Origin: Aestuariivita sp.
GTDB lineage: Bacteria > Pseudomonadota > Alphaproteobacteria > Rhodobacterales > Rhodobacteraceae
DNA length: 64,000 nucleotides
Direction of reading: 5' to 3'
Assembly (NCBI GenBank): GCA_026709985.1
Contig: JAPORY010000039.1
Coordinates: 62,001-126,000, forward strand
Shown: one piece after another, positions 49,779 to 58,398 of the stretch
How positions within the stretch are numbered: the first letter of the stretch is position 1
How the letters are laid out: every line of letters begins with the position of its first letter
Position numbers and translations under genes: made by a program
The notes under the pieces: generated by a model
Seen by the model: only the letters and a program-made list of their open reading frames with translations
Databases searched by the model: none
Told to the model about the DNA's origin: nothing

Positions 49779-50616
49779 CTACCCAAATAAAGCCGGTTGA
49801 TTATCAACGGGCGGGTAAAACACACCGACAATTACGTATGGATTTCGAGCCCTCTTAAAATGAAACTGATAGGTGGTGCCCAGAAACAGATATACGTCTT
49901 TAGTCTGTGCGATATCTGCAAAATACTTTTGCCGAACCTTATCTGTCGCTGCGTCCTCATCATTATTCTTAAAACAATTCCAATACAGTTGTCCAATTTC
50001 CCAATCCTCAATCATCATTCGGCTACGCGTGCCATGACAATCTTCGATAACATATGAGAATTTATAGAGTAGCTTTCGAACTGGCAAAAAACCTTCCTTA
50101 CTAAACTCATCAAAGAGGGAGCCTTGATCTCGACTGGCTTGAATCACCTGTTGCATAGTCGCATCCCGATGTCGTTCGACTTGTTCAACTTTGAAATCAA
50201 TTATTTTTGAAGGCTTGAATATTACTAACGAGAATTCATTTCCATGGGCACCCCTAATGATCTCAGAAAGATCGGTATAGACTTTATTCTTTTGCAGAAT
50301 GAGCCTTTTGCGTTCCGCCCAGTTGTGTTCAGTGCCAACCGTCTTGCGAACTCTAATATTGTCAATATTGACTGGAATGTAGCTTTCTGGTCGGCTGTCA
50401 GCCCCGTTTTTTTACCGTGAGTTCAATCCATTGATATTTGCTATATCGCTGATCGTCACGCAAGAACCGAAACGGTGAGGGGTAAAGCCTGATCCACGAA
50501 CCATCTTCACGAAAACCAGCCGTGCATACAAGTTCAATATATTTCTGTGAAAAAACCGGATAAGTTTTTACAGCAATCAGGATGCAAACTTGCTCAATCA
50601 TCGATGGGTGCGTCAA
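49779..50616 (-). pseudogene. Frameshifted partner of a DUF488 protein
   Basis: Two frames join into one protein of about 278 residues if one base is removed from the A7 run (T7 on the plus strand, 50407-50413). The first part reads MIEQVCILIAVKTYPVFSQK, ELVCTAGFREDGSWIRLYP, KYQWIELTVK; the second continues NGADSRPESYIPVNIDNIRV, FSLVIFKPSKIIDFKVEQVE and ends NPYVIVGVFYPPVDNQPALF. I associate this protein type with DUF488 genes but know no function. The TTG start at 50616 overlaps the DUF488 stop, with an ATG at 50601 as alternative. The frameshift is either real decay, a phase-variable tract or a sequencing error. Confidence 0.75.
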
Positions 50617-51515
50617 ATATGTTCGACGCTATGTGTCCATTCGGGCAGCATCTCTAATGCCTTTATTACTCGGCTGCGGTGACACATACAAACGTCGGCT
50701 TCAAAGCACGTAATGGCGATACGCCTGAATTGGCAAAATAAGTCAAACAGCTTTCGGATGGAGGCTGCTTCATGCGTTAATACGGTTTGTTCAAATTCTT
50801 CGAACAAATGTTCATAGTCGTCCTGAGTCTTGAGTGACTGCCGTTTCTCAGATTGAATTCCGAGTTCTGGAAAGTGTTGATACTGAATATCAAGCTTTCT
50901 CAATGTCTCCGATAGCGTTTTCTTCGAAAACCCATATTTTCTGCTCAATGGATTTTTCCTCACATCTACGACAATTCGGATGTTTTTCTTTATCAATTTG
51001 TTGAGATAATTTTCAAAAGACCGCCCTTCGTAACCAATTGAAAAAAGGCACGGGGTATCAAAAACCGGTCTTACAGCCTCAACTCTCGCCAATTCTCTGT
51101 CCGAAAGAACACTACTTTTTATCTCACTTCGAAGAGCAAAATAGGGATACCGAACATAGACTTCACGGACTAAGTCGTTCCCCTTAATGGTACCGAACTC
51201 CTGACGAAAGCGTTGAATACTTGCCCAGTCACCGGACTTAATTGTCGCACGGAACTGGGTTCCGTCGCTAATCTCCCACTCATCCACGTCTTTGAGAACA
51301 CCCAGTTCCACAAGCTTGCGACGATCCGCGTACGATTGGAAAGAAAAACACCCGTATTTGAACGGGACGAATTCGTAGCTCTTTACCGTCTGATATCTCT
51401 CGGTAAACAAGAAGAGATACTTCTGAAAGTTGATCCTGTTCAACCGTCCGCCGAATTCTTCAAGCAGTGAGAGCATTACTCTCCGCCGATAATAGAATGT
51501 GGTTTTTTTCGTCAT
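50613..51515 (-). CDS. DUF488 domain protein with N-terminal helical domain
   Basis: The C-terminal half is a DUF488 domain: LFSIGYEGRSFENYLNKLIK, IVVDVRKNPLSRKYGFSK, HFPELGIQSEKRQSLKTQ and the metal-site-like CFEADVCMCHRSRV. The N-terminal half (MLSLLEEFGGRLNRINFQKY, FKYGCFSFQSYADRRKLVEL) is a helical domain typical of the longer DUF488 proteins. I prefer a start at 51515 or 51476 (GGAGAG upstream of the latter); the frame is open to a TTG at 51605. Function is unknown. A two-gene accessory module with the frameshifted gene downstream is clear from the four-base overlap. Confidence 0.75.
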   Translation of the reverse strand: MTKKTTFYYRRRVMLSLLEEFGGRLNRINFQKYLFLFTERYQTVKSYEFVPFKYGCFSFQSYADRRKLVELGVLKDVDEWEISDGTQFRATIKSGDWASIQRFRQEFGTIKGNDLVREVYVRYPYFALRSEIKSSVLSDRELARVEAVRPVFDTPCLFSIGYEGRSFENYLNKLIKKNIRIVVDVRKNPLSRKYGFSKKTLSETLRKLDIQYQHFPELGIQSEKRQSLKTQDDYEHLFEEFEQTVLTHEAASIRKLFDLFCQFRRIAITCFEADVCMCHRSRVIKALEMLPEWTHSVEHI

Positions 51516-51809
51516 CAATGGAGCCAAAGTTTCTTCCAAGTCACATCGATTCACCCATAGACCGCTTGCGAAAGTCAATTTGAACGTAGCCCTCTCTGCT
51601 TCCAAACAACTTTTCTTGAGAAACAGTATGTGTGGGGCGCTTCATCTACTCATATATACCATATATAGACAGGATATGAATAAGTTAACCAAGTATACTA
51701 ACAAACGGCATATTGTATACCTAACAGCGATTTCAAGGGGCAATTTTTTGGGTGCTTGCAAGTCAACGGGGGGTGTTTTCTTCATCCGTCGAAGCTGTAT
51801 AAGGGGGGC

Positions 51810-51899
51810 GGAGACGTGGCCGAGCGGTCGAAGGCGCTCCCCTGCTAAGGGAGTAGACAGGAAACTGTCTCGAGGGTTCGAATCCCTTCGTCTCCGCCA
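51810..51899 (+). tRNA. tRNA-Ser (anticodon GCT)
   Basis: A 90-base class II tRNA folds here: acceptor GGAGACG pairs with CGTCTCC, the D-arm starts TGGCCGAGCGG, the anticodon loop is CTGCTAA with GCT at 51844-51846, a long variable arm (TAGACAGGAAACTGTCT) follows, and the T-arm holds GGTTCGAATCC. CCA is encoded after discriminator G. It reads AGC and AGU codons. Accessory genes lie on both sides, which fits tRNA-Ser as an integration hot spot, but no duplicated 3' end was found in this window. Confidence 0.97.
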
Positions 51900-52141
51900 T
51901 AAATCCGCCAAAAAAACCAAATCTTACGGCTGTTGAGCTGCACGGGTGGCTGGCCGGCTCTTCCGAATCGGTTCTGAGTCAGAGCAAGGGATGGTCAAGA
52001 ATTGTGACATTTTTTCGAGAAACCGAAATTGCGGAGGCGTATCCAGCGTGGGTCACCCATTGACCGAAAAAATTGGAACCTGCTATAGAAATGACCGTAC
52101 GGCCTGTGACTGAGATGGTGGTTGCATTAATACGAAAATAA

Positions 52142-53410
52142 GTGCGTGGATACAGAGAACGGAATGAGACCGTGGCTGAGTTCAAAAGAGAACACTTGCA
52201 GAACTTCGTAGACGATGGAGCAAAGGATCACCCGCCGGTCTTTATAGGTCGCAAAGAGATCTTGGATTGCGTTCTCACTAAGGCACGTCGCGCTGGTGAA
52301 CGGCAATTGGGACTCCAGGGCAATGCTACTATCATTCAAGGGGCACCCGGTGCTGGAAAGAGTTCGGTACTGAGCCAACTTGAGATTAGGGCACCGATGG
52401 ATGTGCAAGCTCGGGTCGTCAAAATCAGCAGCGTATATTTGGAGGAGCGTATTCCGGAAGTGGTGCGGGCGATTGCTTTTGCGGGAGCAAGCGAGCAAAT
52501 ACAATGGTTTGATCTTTGGACGCGTCTGGGCCCAACATGGCTGCAAAATCTACCTCACATCAAAGATATTCAAATTCCATCATACACCGACTTGACTGAT
52601 CTTCAAGAAAAACGCCCGCGCTCGACTTGGAAAGCTCCAGTGATTGTTGCCATGGATGAGACCCAAAATCTTCCTAGCGGCAAGTCGTCTGCGCCAGCAA
52701 AATTTCTCCGTTTCCTCCATGAGGGCTCGACTACATTGCCGATTACCCTCGTGCTCGCGGGGTTGAGTGACACGAATTCTATCATCCAAGAAATGGGATT
52801 GACACACGGCGTCGAGCCCCTTTCTCTCGGCTGCTTTACGACGGAGGAACTAAGCGAACTCACTTGCAAGTATTGTGCCCACTTCGGGATTAAGATTGGA
52901 AGTCAGAGAAATCGGATTGATGGACTGATGGCACCTACAGACGGTTGGCCGCGTCATGTCTACTGGGCCCAGCAAGCTTTGGCGGCAGCACTACTCGCTG
53001 ACGGCATCGATGGAAAAGCTGATCGAATATCGGATTGGCCAGCGATTTATGCTCAAAGTGAGACTCTTCGCCAGGGATACTACCGAACACAATACAGTGA
53101 TGTGATGAAACGTGCGGAGCCGCTGACGACAAAGGTTATGTGGCGCGTTGCCCAAGCAGAGGCGTTAGGAGAGGGAATATCGCTTGCAGAAATCATCGCA
53201 GAAGTCGATGCAGCCTGTGATTCAAACAAGGGCGGCAAGTTTCGCATGCCCCTTGGATATAATGAAGAAACTTTCGTCACGCATCTCATCCATAGAGGTG
53301 TGCTTCAGGATGTTACCGATTCGAACGCAATGACCTGCCCTATCCCTTCCTTCCAAACCTATATTCTTAAGCGGGGAGGGCAGGACCCCTCTAAACTGCA
53401 AGGGCTGTAG
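52142..53410 (+). CDS. ORC/STAND-like AAA+ ATPase of unknown role
   Basis: The 422-residue protein starts with FIGRKEILDCVLTKARRAGE, the usual entry to ORC/STAND-type ATPase domains, then Walker A IIQGAPGAGKSSVLSQL near 64-80 and Walker B APVIVAMDETQNLPSGKS. LPITLVLAGLSDTNSIIQEM resembles sensor 1, and the C-terminal part may be a winged helix. The GTG at 52142 is given; a GTG at 52172 is possible. It stands alone 240 bases after tRNA-Ser. I find no partner nuclease or transposase beside it. It could be a remnant of a mobile or defence unit. Confidence 0.65.
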   Translation: MRGYRERNETVAEFKREHLQNFVDDGAKDHPPVFIGRKEILDCVLTKARRAGERQLGLQGNATIIQGAPGAGKSSVLSQLEIRAPMDVQARVVKISSVYLEERIPEVVRAIAFAGASEQIQWFDLWTRLGPTWLQNLPHIKDIQIPSYTDLTDLQEKRPRSTWKAPVIVAMDETQNLPSGKSSAPAKFLRFLHEGSTTLPITLVLAGLSDTNSIIQEMGLTHGVEPLSLGCFTTEELSELTCKYCAHFGIKIGSQRNRIDGLMAPTDGWPRHVYWAQQALAAALLADGIDGKADRISDWPAIYAQSETLRQGYYRTQYSDVMKRAEPLTTKVMWRVAQAEALGEGISLAEIIAEVDAACDSNKGGKFRMPLGYNEETFVTHLIHRGVLQDVTDSNAMTCPIPSFQTYILKRGGQDPSKLQGL

Positions 53411-53631
53411 TTCGTCCGAGTTCTAGTTTGGAGCCAGTTCGATAACGAATTGATTTACATCAACAAATCTATCTTTCTGCCGTTCAAACCCGCCGAGAAG
53501 TTGCTATTCAGAGTAGATTGAACTCTTGGCAATGCCAAGACTGATCGCACTATTTTCCCGACTATACCTCTACAGGAGAGATCCGCTTCGGCAGTATAGC
53601 ACTATGCTCAAATTGCATGGGATTAAGCATC

Positions 53632-54111
53632 TCAACCCGACAAATTTTTTCGAGATTGCCAAGCCGCCGCAATCCAAATCATAGTTGTTGCCAGAGAGAT
53701 GACTGCATTCCAACCGGCCATTGACAACGTCATAAACTCCCACGGTATCTGACTACACTGTACAATTGGGTCGGATAAGAGACTCTCCAGAAGTTCCTCA
53801 GGCGAAACAGAACTGATATCTGGTGCGGAACAGCCTTCAAATCCATCCCACCATGCTTTCTCTACCCCCATGTGAAAAAAGCCGATGGCAGCCGTACTCA
53901 AGGTGGATAAACCTCCCAATAAACAAAACACCAGCGTAACGCCGAAACGCAATGAAATGAGGCCAATAACGACGGCAGCAAGATGTGGCCATCGTTGCCA
54001 CAGACAAATTTGGCAAGGCGCAAGTTCACCGATATACTGAAAAGCAAACGCCCCAGCTAGTAATGTTGCTGACCCTATGGTTGCCAGCAATACAGTCGGT
54101 CGCGCCTTCAT
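53632..54111 (-). CDS. dsbB: Disulfide bond formation protein B
   Basis: DsbB reoxidises periplasmic DsbA and passes electrons to quinone. The 159-residue inner-membrane protein has four segments, the first cysteine pair in LAPCQICLWQRWPH and a second pair in GFEGCSAPDI and DPIVQCSQIPW. It starts inside the last bases of yqaA (ATGA overlap), so both are coexpressed. Confidence 0.93.
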   Translation of the reverse strand: MKARPTVLLATIGSATLLAGAFAFQYIGELAPCQICLWQRWPHLAAVVIGLISLRFGVTLVFCLLGGLSTLSTAAIGFFHMGVEKAWWDGFEGCSAPDISSVSPEELLESLLSDPIVQCSQIPWEFMTLSMAGWNAVISLATTMIWIAAAWQSRKNLSG

Positions 54112-54686
54112 AATAAACCCGATGCACCGTAAGTCAGAAATAACAAGAGAATAATTGCGGCAAAGACCAGCCCCAATCGCTTTTCAACGAAGTGCCGAAT
54201 TGGCTCCCCATACTTCCATAACAACGCGGCAACTAAGAAAAAACGAAGTCCCCGCGAAATTACCGAAGCGAGTAAAAAAATGGTCATGGGCAAGCCCGTC
54301 CAGCCCGACATGATCGTAATGACCTTGTAGGGAAAGGGCGTTAGGCCAGCGGCCAGCACGGCCCAGAACCCGACATCGACAAACTGTTGATTGAAGCTTG
54401 CCATTTCGCCACTTTTTCCCAAAAGTTCGAGCAGCGGTCGCCCGACTTCCGAAAATGCGTACACGCCGATGGCATAGCCAAGCACGCCGCCGAGTACCGA
54501 TGCAACGAGACAAACCGAAGCGATCTTCCAAGCCCGCGAAGGGGCCGCGAGAATCATGGGGATCATGATTAAGTCTGGCGGTATCGGAAAAATCGAACTT
54601 TCGAAGAATGCGATGATGGCCAAAAACCATATGGCATGCCGATGTGTAGCCAGCGCAAGGGTTCGATCATAGAGTTGCCTCAGCAT
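54108..54686 (-). CDS. yqaA: DedA-like VTT-domain membrane protein YqaA
   Basis: The 192-residue membrane protein has FFESSIFPIPPDLIMIPMIL, LGGVLGYAIGVYAFSEVG and AAGLTPFPYKVITIMSGWTG, all typical of the DedA/VTT fold. These proteins are thought to act as lipid scramblases or transporters for undecaprenyl or phospholipid carriers. The yqaA-dsbB pair is known to me from alphaproteobacteria. Confidence 0.9.
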   Translation of the reverse strand: MLRQLYDRTLALATHRHAIWFLAIIAFFESSIFPIPPDLIMIPMILAAPSRAWKIASVCLVASVLGGVLGYAIGVYAFSEVGRPLLELLGKSGEMASFNQQFVDVGFWAVLAAGLTPFPYKVITIMSGWTGLPMTIFLLASVISRGLRFFLVAALLWKYGEPIRHFVEKRLGLVFAAIILLLFLTYGASGLL

Positions 54687-54729
54687 GATCTATACCCTGT
54701 CCAAACTGCAAGACTGTCGATAGCGGCAG

Positions 54730-55314
54730 CTAAGCTTCTAATTCCGCATCCCAATACAAGAAGTCCATCCAACTATCGTGAAGATAGTTCGGCGGGAATT
54801 TTCGACCAAGGTTGAGTAACTCGTCCGCTCTCGGTCGACGCGGGAGTTGACGCAAACGCAGACCAGCTTGCTTCGGCGACTTTGCTCCCTTTCGCAAATT
54901 GCATTTTGCACAGGCGGCAACGACATTTTCCCAGCTGGTTTTCCCGCCAGCCGAGCGTGGCACAACATGGTCGAAGGTCAATTCGCCTTTTGCTCCGCAA
55001 TACTGACAACGGAATTCATCACGCAAGAATAGATTAAAGCGCGTGAAGGCTGTAGACCGTTGTAGCTTTACATAGTCTTTCAGAACGACCACCGAAGGAA
55101 TGCGAAGCGCAACACTTGGACTACGCACAGTTTTTTCGTACTCCGCAACGACGACCACGCGTTCAAGCCATGTCGCCTTGATAGCCTCCTGCCAACTCCA
55201 CAAGGAAAGCGGATAATAGGACAGAGGGCGGTAGTCCGCATTCAGTACTAAAACTGGATGATACGATAGCACTCTTGGTTCACAGATAAATTCTGATCTG
55301 AAGTCGCCAGTCAT
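54730..55314 (-). CDS. HNH endonuclease family protein
   Basis: The 194-residue protein has an N-terminal segment VLVLNADYRPLSYYPLSLWS and an HNH site with CQYCGAKGELTFDHVVPRSA and NVVAACAKCNLRKGAK, where two CxxC pairs bind Zn and the His and Asn form the active site. This highly conserved type is chromosomal in many alphaproteobacteria. Its biological role is unclear; it is not obviously tied to a restriction system. Confidence 0.9.
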   Translation of the reverse strand: MTGDFRSEFICEPRVLSYHPVLVLNADYRPLSYYPLSLWSWQEAIKATWLERVVVVAEYEKTVRSPSVALRIPSVVVLKDYVKLQRSTAFTRFNLFLRDEFRCQYCGAKGELTFDHVVPRSAGGKTSWENVVAACAKCNLRKGAKSPKQAGLRLRQLPRRPRADELLNLGRKFPPNYLHDSWMDFLYWDAELEA

Positions 55315-55930
55315 CCTTAATTCCGCCGTTTCTGCGACTGCGTAGTGATTGTTCTAGCCGCCGTGTTATGGTTCACCAACGCCGCCAATGCTGTGTTTGG
55401 CTCACCTTGTCGTTGGCGTTGGGTCGGTAAAACATTCTTTGTAGTCGCTCAGTTGCCCAGCACAGGTGCGCAGCAGGTGCCAATTTTCGCATGCTCTATA
55501 GCGCATTGCGGTCTGAACGCCAAGATAGGGAGTCTGAACAAAGGCGAGGTATGGGACTTAACCGCAACAAATTAAAGTCTTTTTGTCCTTTGCAACTTCA
55601 AAATATTGCGTAAAAGCCTTGACTAAAGTCGATCAAAAAAGCTGTTGCTTGCCTGAGTACGCTGGCTGGTTGAGCGATCCGATTGCCGATCCTAGCAGCA
55701 TCGAAGTGCAATGTTCCTCTTCGTACTCAATTTGATCGAACCGCAAGAGACGGGTGTCAAATAAGGGTACGACTGATCGCCATCTCCCGTGCGATGGTCG
55801 CATATAAGCCTATCGACAAGGTGCATGGTGACGCGCTGCAACCACCGCAAAAGTCACAGTGATCAACATAATCAATCTCCATGATAGGCCGAAGGCGAAG
55901 CGGGCACATGGGTCGGCAAATCTATGCAGG
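55315..55930. other. Intergenic stretch, nothing recognised
   Basis: About 616 bases between two minus-strand genes. A 76-codon ORF on the plus strand has no features. No terminator, repeat or RNA gene was found. Confidence 0.5.
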
Positions 55931-56596
55931 TCAGAAGCTGAGTTTATCGCGTATAAAGGCGACCGCAACACTAATTCCGTCTGGGGAAATACTATGTGCG
56001 GTATCTTGCATCACTCGAGCGTAGACTTCCGTGAAATTCGCTTCTTGAAGCGCCGTTACCGCTGCTGGCATAGAACTCGGTGGAACAACATCATCCAACT
56101 CTCCGTGTAGCAAGAGCACTGGGAAGTGGGATACAACCTCCTCTGCTAGCAGATCTGGAAGCATCAGGCGACCTGAAGAGCCAACGATGCCAGCAATGGG
56201 ATCCTCTCGCCGCGGCGCCACATGCAGAGCCATCATGGTTCCTTGCGAGAAGCCGAACAGGACGACCTGCTCCGGCAATAAATCCTCGTCCACCATCAGC
56301 GCATCCAAAAACGCGTTCAAGTCATCAACTGACGAACGCATTCCTCGTTCTGCCGCCTCTTCGGGAGAGCCATCAATCCATGGAATAGGAAACCACTGAA
56401 ATCCGTGCGGCATCGCCGGGTTGGTCTCAGGAGCGTCAGGCGCGACGAATAAGGTATCCGGTAGTTCTTCACCGATGAGATCTGCTAAGCTGAGGAGGTC
56501 GGCACCGTTAGCGCCATAGCCGTGCAGGAATACGACCATAGATCGCGTAGTGCCGGAAAACGGACCTTTTCGCAAAGATTGCAGTACTCGTGTCAT
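55931..56596 (-). CDS. Phospholipase/carboxylesterase family alpha/beta hydrolase
   Basis: The 221-residue hydrolase has the oxyanion strand MVVFLHGYGANGADLLSLAD, the nucleophile elbow LFGFSQGTMMALH, LLLHGELDDVVPPSSM with the acid residue and DTAHSISPDG with the catalytic His. It belongs to the abhydrolase_2 family of small cytosolic esterases. Natural substrate is unknown. Confidence 0.9.
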   Translation of the reverse strand: MTRVLQSLRKGPFSGTTRSMVVFLHGYGANGADLLSLADLIGEELPDTLFVAPDAPETNPAMPHGFQWFPIPWIDGSPEEAAERGMRSSVDDLNAFLDALMVDEDLLPEQVVLFGFSQGTMMALHVAPRREDPIAGIVGSSGRLMLPDLLAEEVVSHFPVLLLHGELDDVVPPSSMPAAVTALQEANFTEVYARVMQDTAHSISPDGISVAVAFIRDKLSF

Positions 56597-56730
56597 GCTG
56601 GACCTCTGTAAAACTCTTCAAGACTCGGCGTGTCCTCGTCGCAATGCGCTAGCGCAAAGAAGCGGATCGGTACCGATAATTATCTCGGTGCGTTAGCATA
56701 CAGCCAAAAATCGTATCAATTAGGCCTTCT

Positions 56731-57363
56731 TCAAGTGCGAATACCCTCTCGCTGCTTGCACTCTCGATAATAGCCCCAAAGTATTCTTGCAGCAACGGCT
56801 CGCCACGGGCTCCAGCGCTGAGAAATTTCTACCATTTTGCGCGAATTAGGCCGCTGCGGCAAGTCAAGCAGAATGCGCGTTGCTTCTTGTAACGCTAGGT
56901 CGCCCGACGCAAAAACATCGGCACGGCCTAAAGAAAAAATTGCGTAAATTTCCGCAGTCCACGTCCCAATGCCTGGCACTTGTATCAAAGTTGCGATGAC
57001 GTCCGAGTTTGATTTTTTTCGTAGGGCGAGATAATCAATTCCGCTAGTTGCGAGGGCACGAGCATATCGAATCTTTTGCCGCGACAGCCCAAGAGTACGC
57101 ATTTCCTCATCCGTTGCCACCTGTATTCTCTCAGGTTCTGTCAAACCTGCACTTGATAGACGACTCCAGGTCGCATCCGCTGCCGCAACACTGAGTTGCT
57201 GACTCACAATAACGCCTAACAATGAAGCAAATCCATCTGGGCGCTTTCGCAGTGAAAGCGCGCCCACCTGTTCCAACGCCCGCGCAAGGGCCGGATGTTC
57301 TTGTGCAAGCGAAGCGGTGGCTTTCTCAAGGTCCGCGTGATTATCAATGATTGAATTGTCCAA
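56731..57363 (-). CDS. DNA-3-methyladenine glycosylase II (AlkA-like HhH-GPD)
   Basis: Base-excision repair enzyme that removes alkylated purines. The protein has the HhH-GPD motif LIQVPGIGTWTAEIYAIFSL followed by the catalytic Asp in DVFASGDLALQ, and earlier VIVSQQLSVAAADATWSRL. I choose a TTG at 57363, since GGGAGG lies about ten bases upstream; the frame is open to 57399. Length is then about 210 residues, typical of the short AlkA group that lacks the N-terminal domain. It has no [4Fe-4S] cysteine cluster. Confidence 0.88.
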   Translation of the reverse strand: MDNSIIDNHADLEKATASLAQEHPALARALEQVGALSLRKRPDGFASLLGVIVSQQLSVAAADATWSRLSSAGLTEPERIQVATDEEMRTLGLSRQKIRYARALATSGIDYLALRKKSNSDVIATLIQVPGIGTWTAEIYAIFSLGRADVFASGDLALQEATRILLDLPQRPNSRKMVEISQRWSPWRAVAARILWGYYRECKQREGIRT

Positions 57364-57718
57364 TGCTTCAGTTCGCCTCCCGCAATAAACACAAACCAAA
57401 CAATGACCTACTTGACTTAAGAATTAAATTGAAGATCAATATTCTTAGCGGCGGATTTTGCTTCTGACCAAAACTTACGGCTTGCAAGTGCTAATTTGCA
57501 AAGCGCCAGTGGTTAATGATTGAACAAGCACACTTTCGGCGGCAATTTTCAAGGGTCCCTTGAGTGCTTTGTTAGTTCTTTTTGCTCCAACATATGTTAG
57601 ACATATTGCTCAATCGCCATTATTGACGGCTGGGAGGATGGTGCCGAATTCGACCGAATACCGGCGGCGATCATTGTTTTCACGCGAACTTAGCGATTAC
57701 TGAATCAAGGAGATGCAG
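57364..57718. other. Intergenic stretch between divergent genes
   Basis: About 355 bases holding the promoters of the glycosylase and CDGSH genes. No clear hexamers, repeats or RNA genes were recognised. Confidence 0.4.
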
Positions 57719-57961
57719 ATGACAAAAACACCAATTATTGCTCAAAAGGAACCGTACCCTGTCCAAGTTCTCTCAGGGAAATCTTATTTTTGGTGCGCGT
57801 GTGGCCAATCTGCAAAGCAACCATTTTGCGATGGCAGCCATAAAGATAGTGGTTTCTCACCCTTGAAATACACCGCCGATGCAGACCGAACACTCTACTT
57901 TTGTGGGTGCAAGGCCACGGCTAAGTCGCCGCTCTGCGACGGTACTCATAATAATCTTTAG
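57719..57961 (+). CDS. Double-CDGSH iron-sulfur domain protein
   Basis: The 80-residue protein has two CDGSH-type sites, FWCACGQSAKQPFCDGSH and YFCGCKATAKSPLCDGTH, each binding a [2Fe-2S] cluster through three cysteines and one histidine. Start is the ATG at 57719, six bases after AAGGAG; the ATG at 57713 is too close to that site. Such small proteins are thought to be redox or cluster carriers. No partner gene is adjacent. Confidence 0.92.
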   Translation: MTKTPIIAQKEPYPVQVLSGKSYFWCACGQSAKQPFCDGSHKDSGFSPLKYTADADRTLYFCGCKATAKSPLCDGTHNNL

Positions 57962-58398
57962 TCCTTGCTTTAGGGAGCGTTGCCGTCTTCCTTCCGAGTG
58001 TGGCCTTTGCGTGTTTTTCACCCTTGTCGCTTGGCGGGTATCCGTTGCGGAATGGTCGAATGGTGACGGGACGTGGACAATATCGGATACCGTCGGTGAT
58101 GTGAATGACCATGCAACTAGCAGAGAAGAGCTTCTCGAACATCAAGATCAAAGCGTCGCAAGTTGCGAGACGAACGGCATGTCAAAAGCATCAAGATCGC
58201 CGCTTCTTCCATTCCCACTTGCGCTTTGCCGGAGGCTGATGCTAGACTCCCCCTAAGAAACGCCGACCGCTGTTGACCTCTGACGATACGGCAAACCGTC
58301 CTTTACCATCCAGCTTCTCCTCAGCCCCTCAGCATGACACCGGGCTCCAGAGAAGTTCGGTGGCGCACTTCAGAGTTGAAACGGTGAATAATAAATCA
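57962..58398. other. Intergenic stretch before the ATPase-nuclease pair
   Basis: About 437 bases. The ATPase frame remains open back to 58273, but that part shows no domain and no ribosome site. No terminator for the CDGSH gene was recognised. Confidence 0.4.

Noticed and set aside
55345-55575. 76-codon plus-strand ORF
   Set aside because: No domain and no ribosome site. It begins inside the upstream region of the HNH gene.
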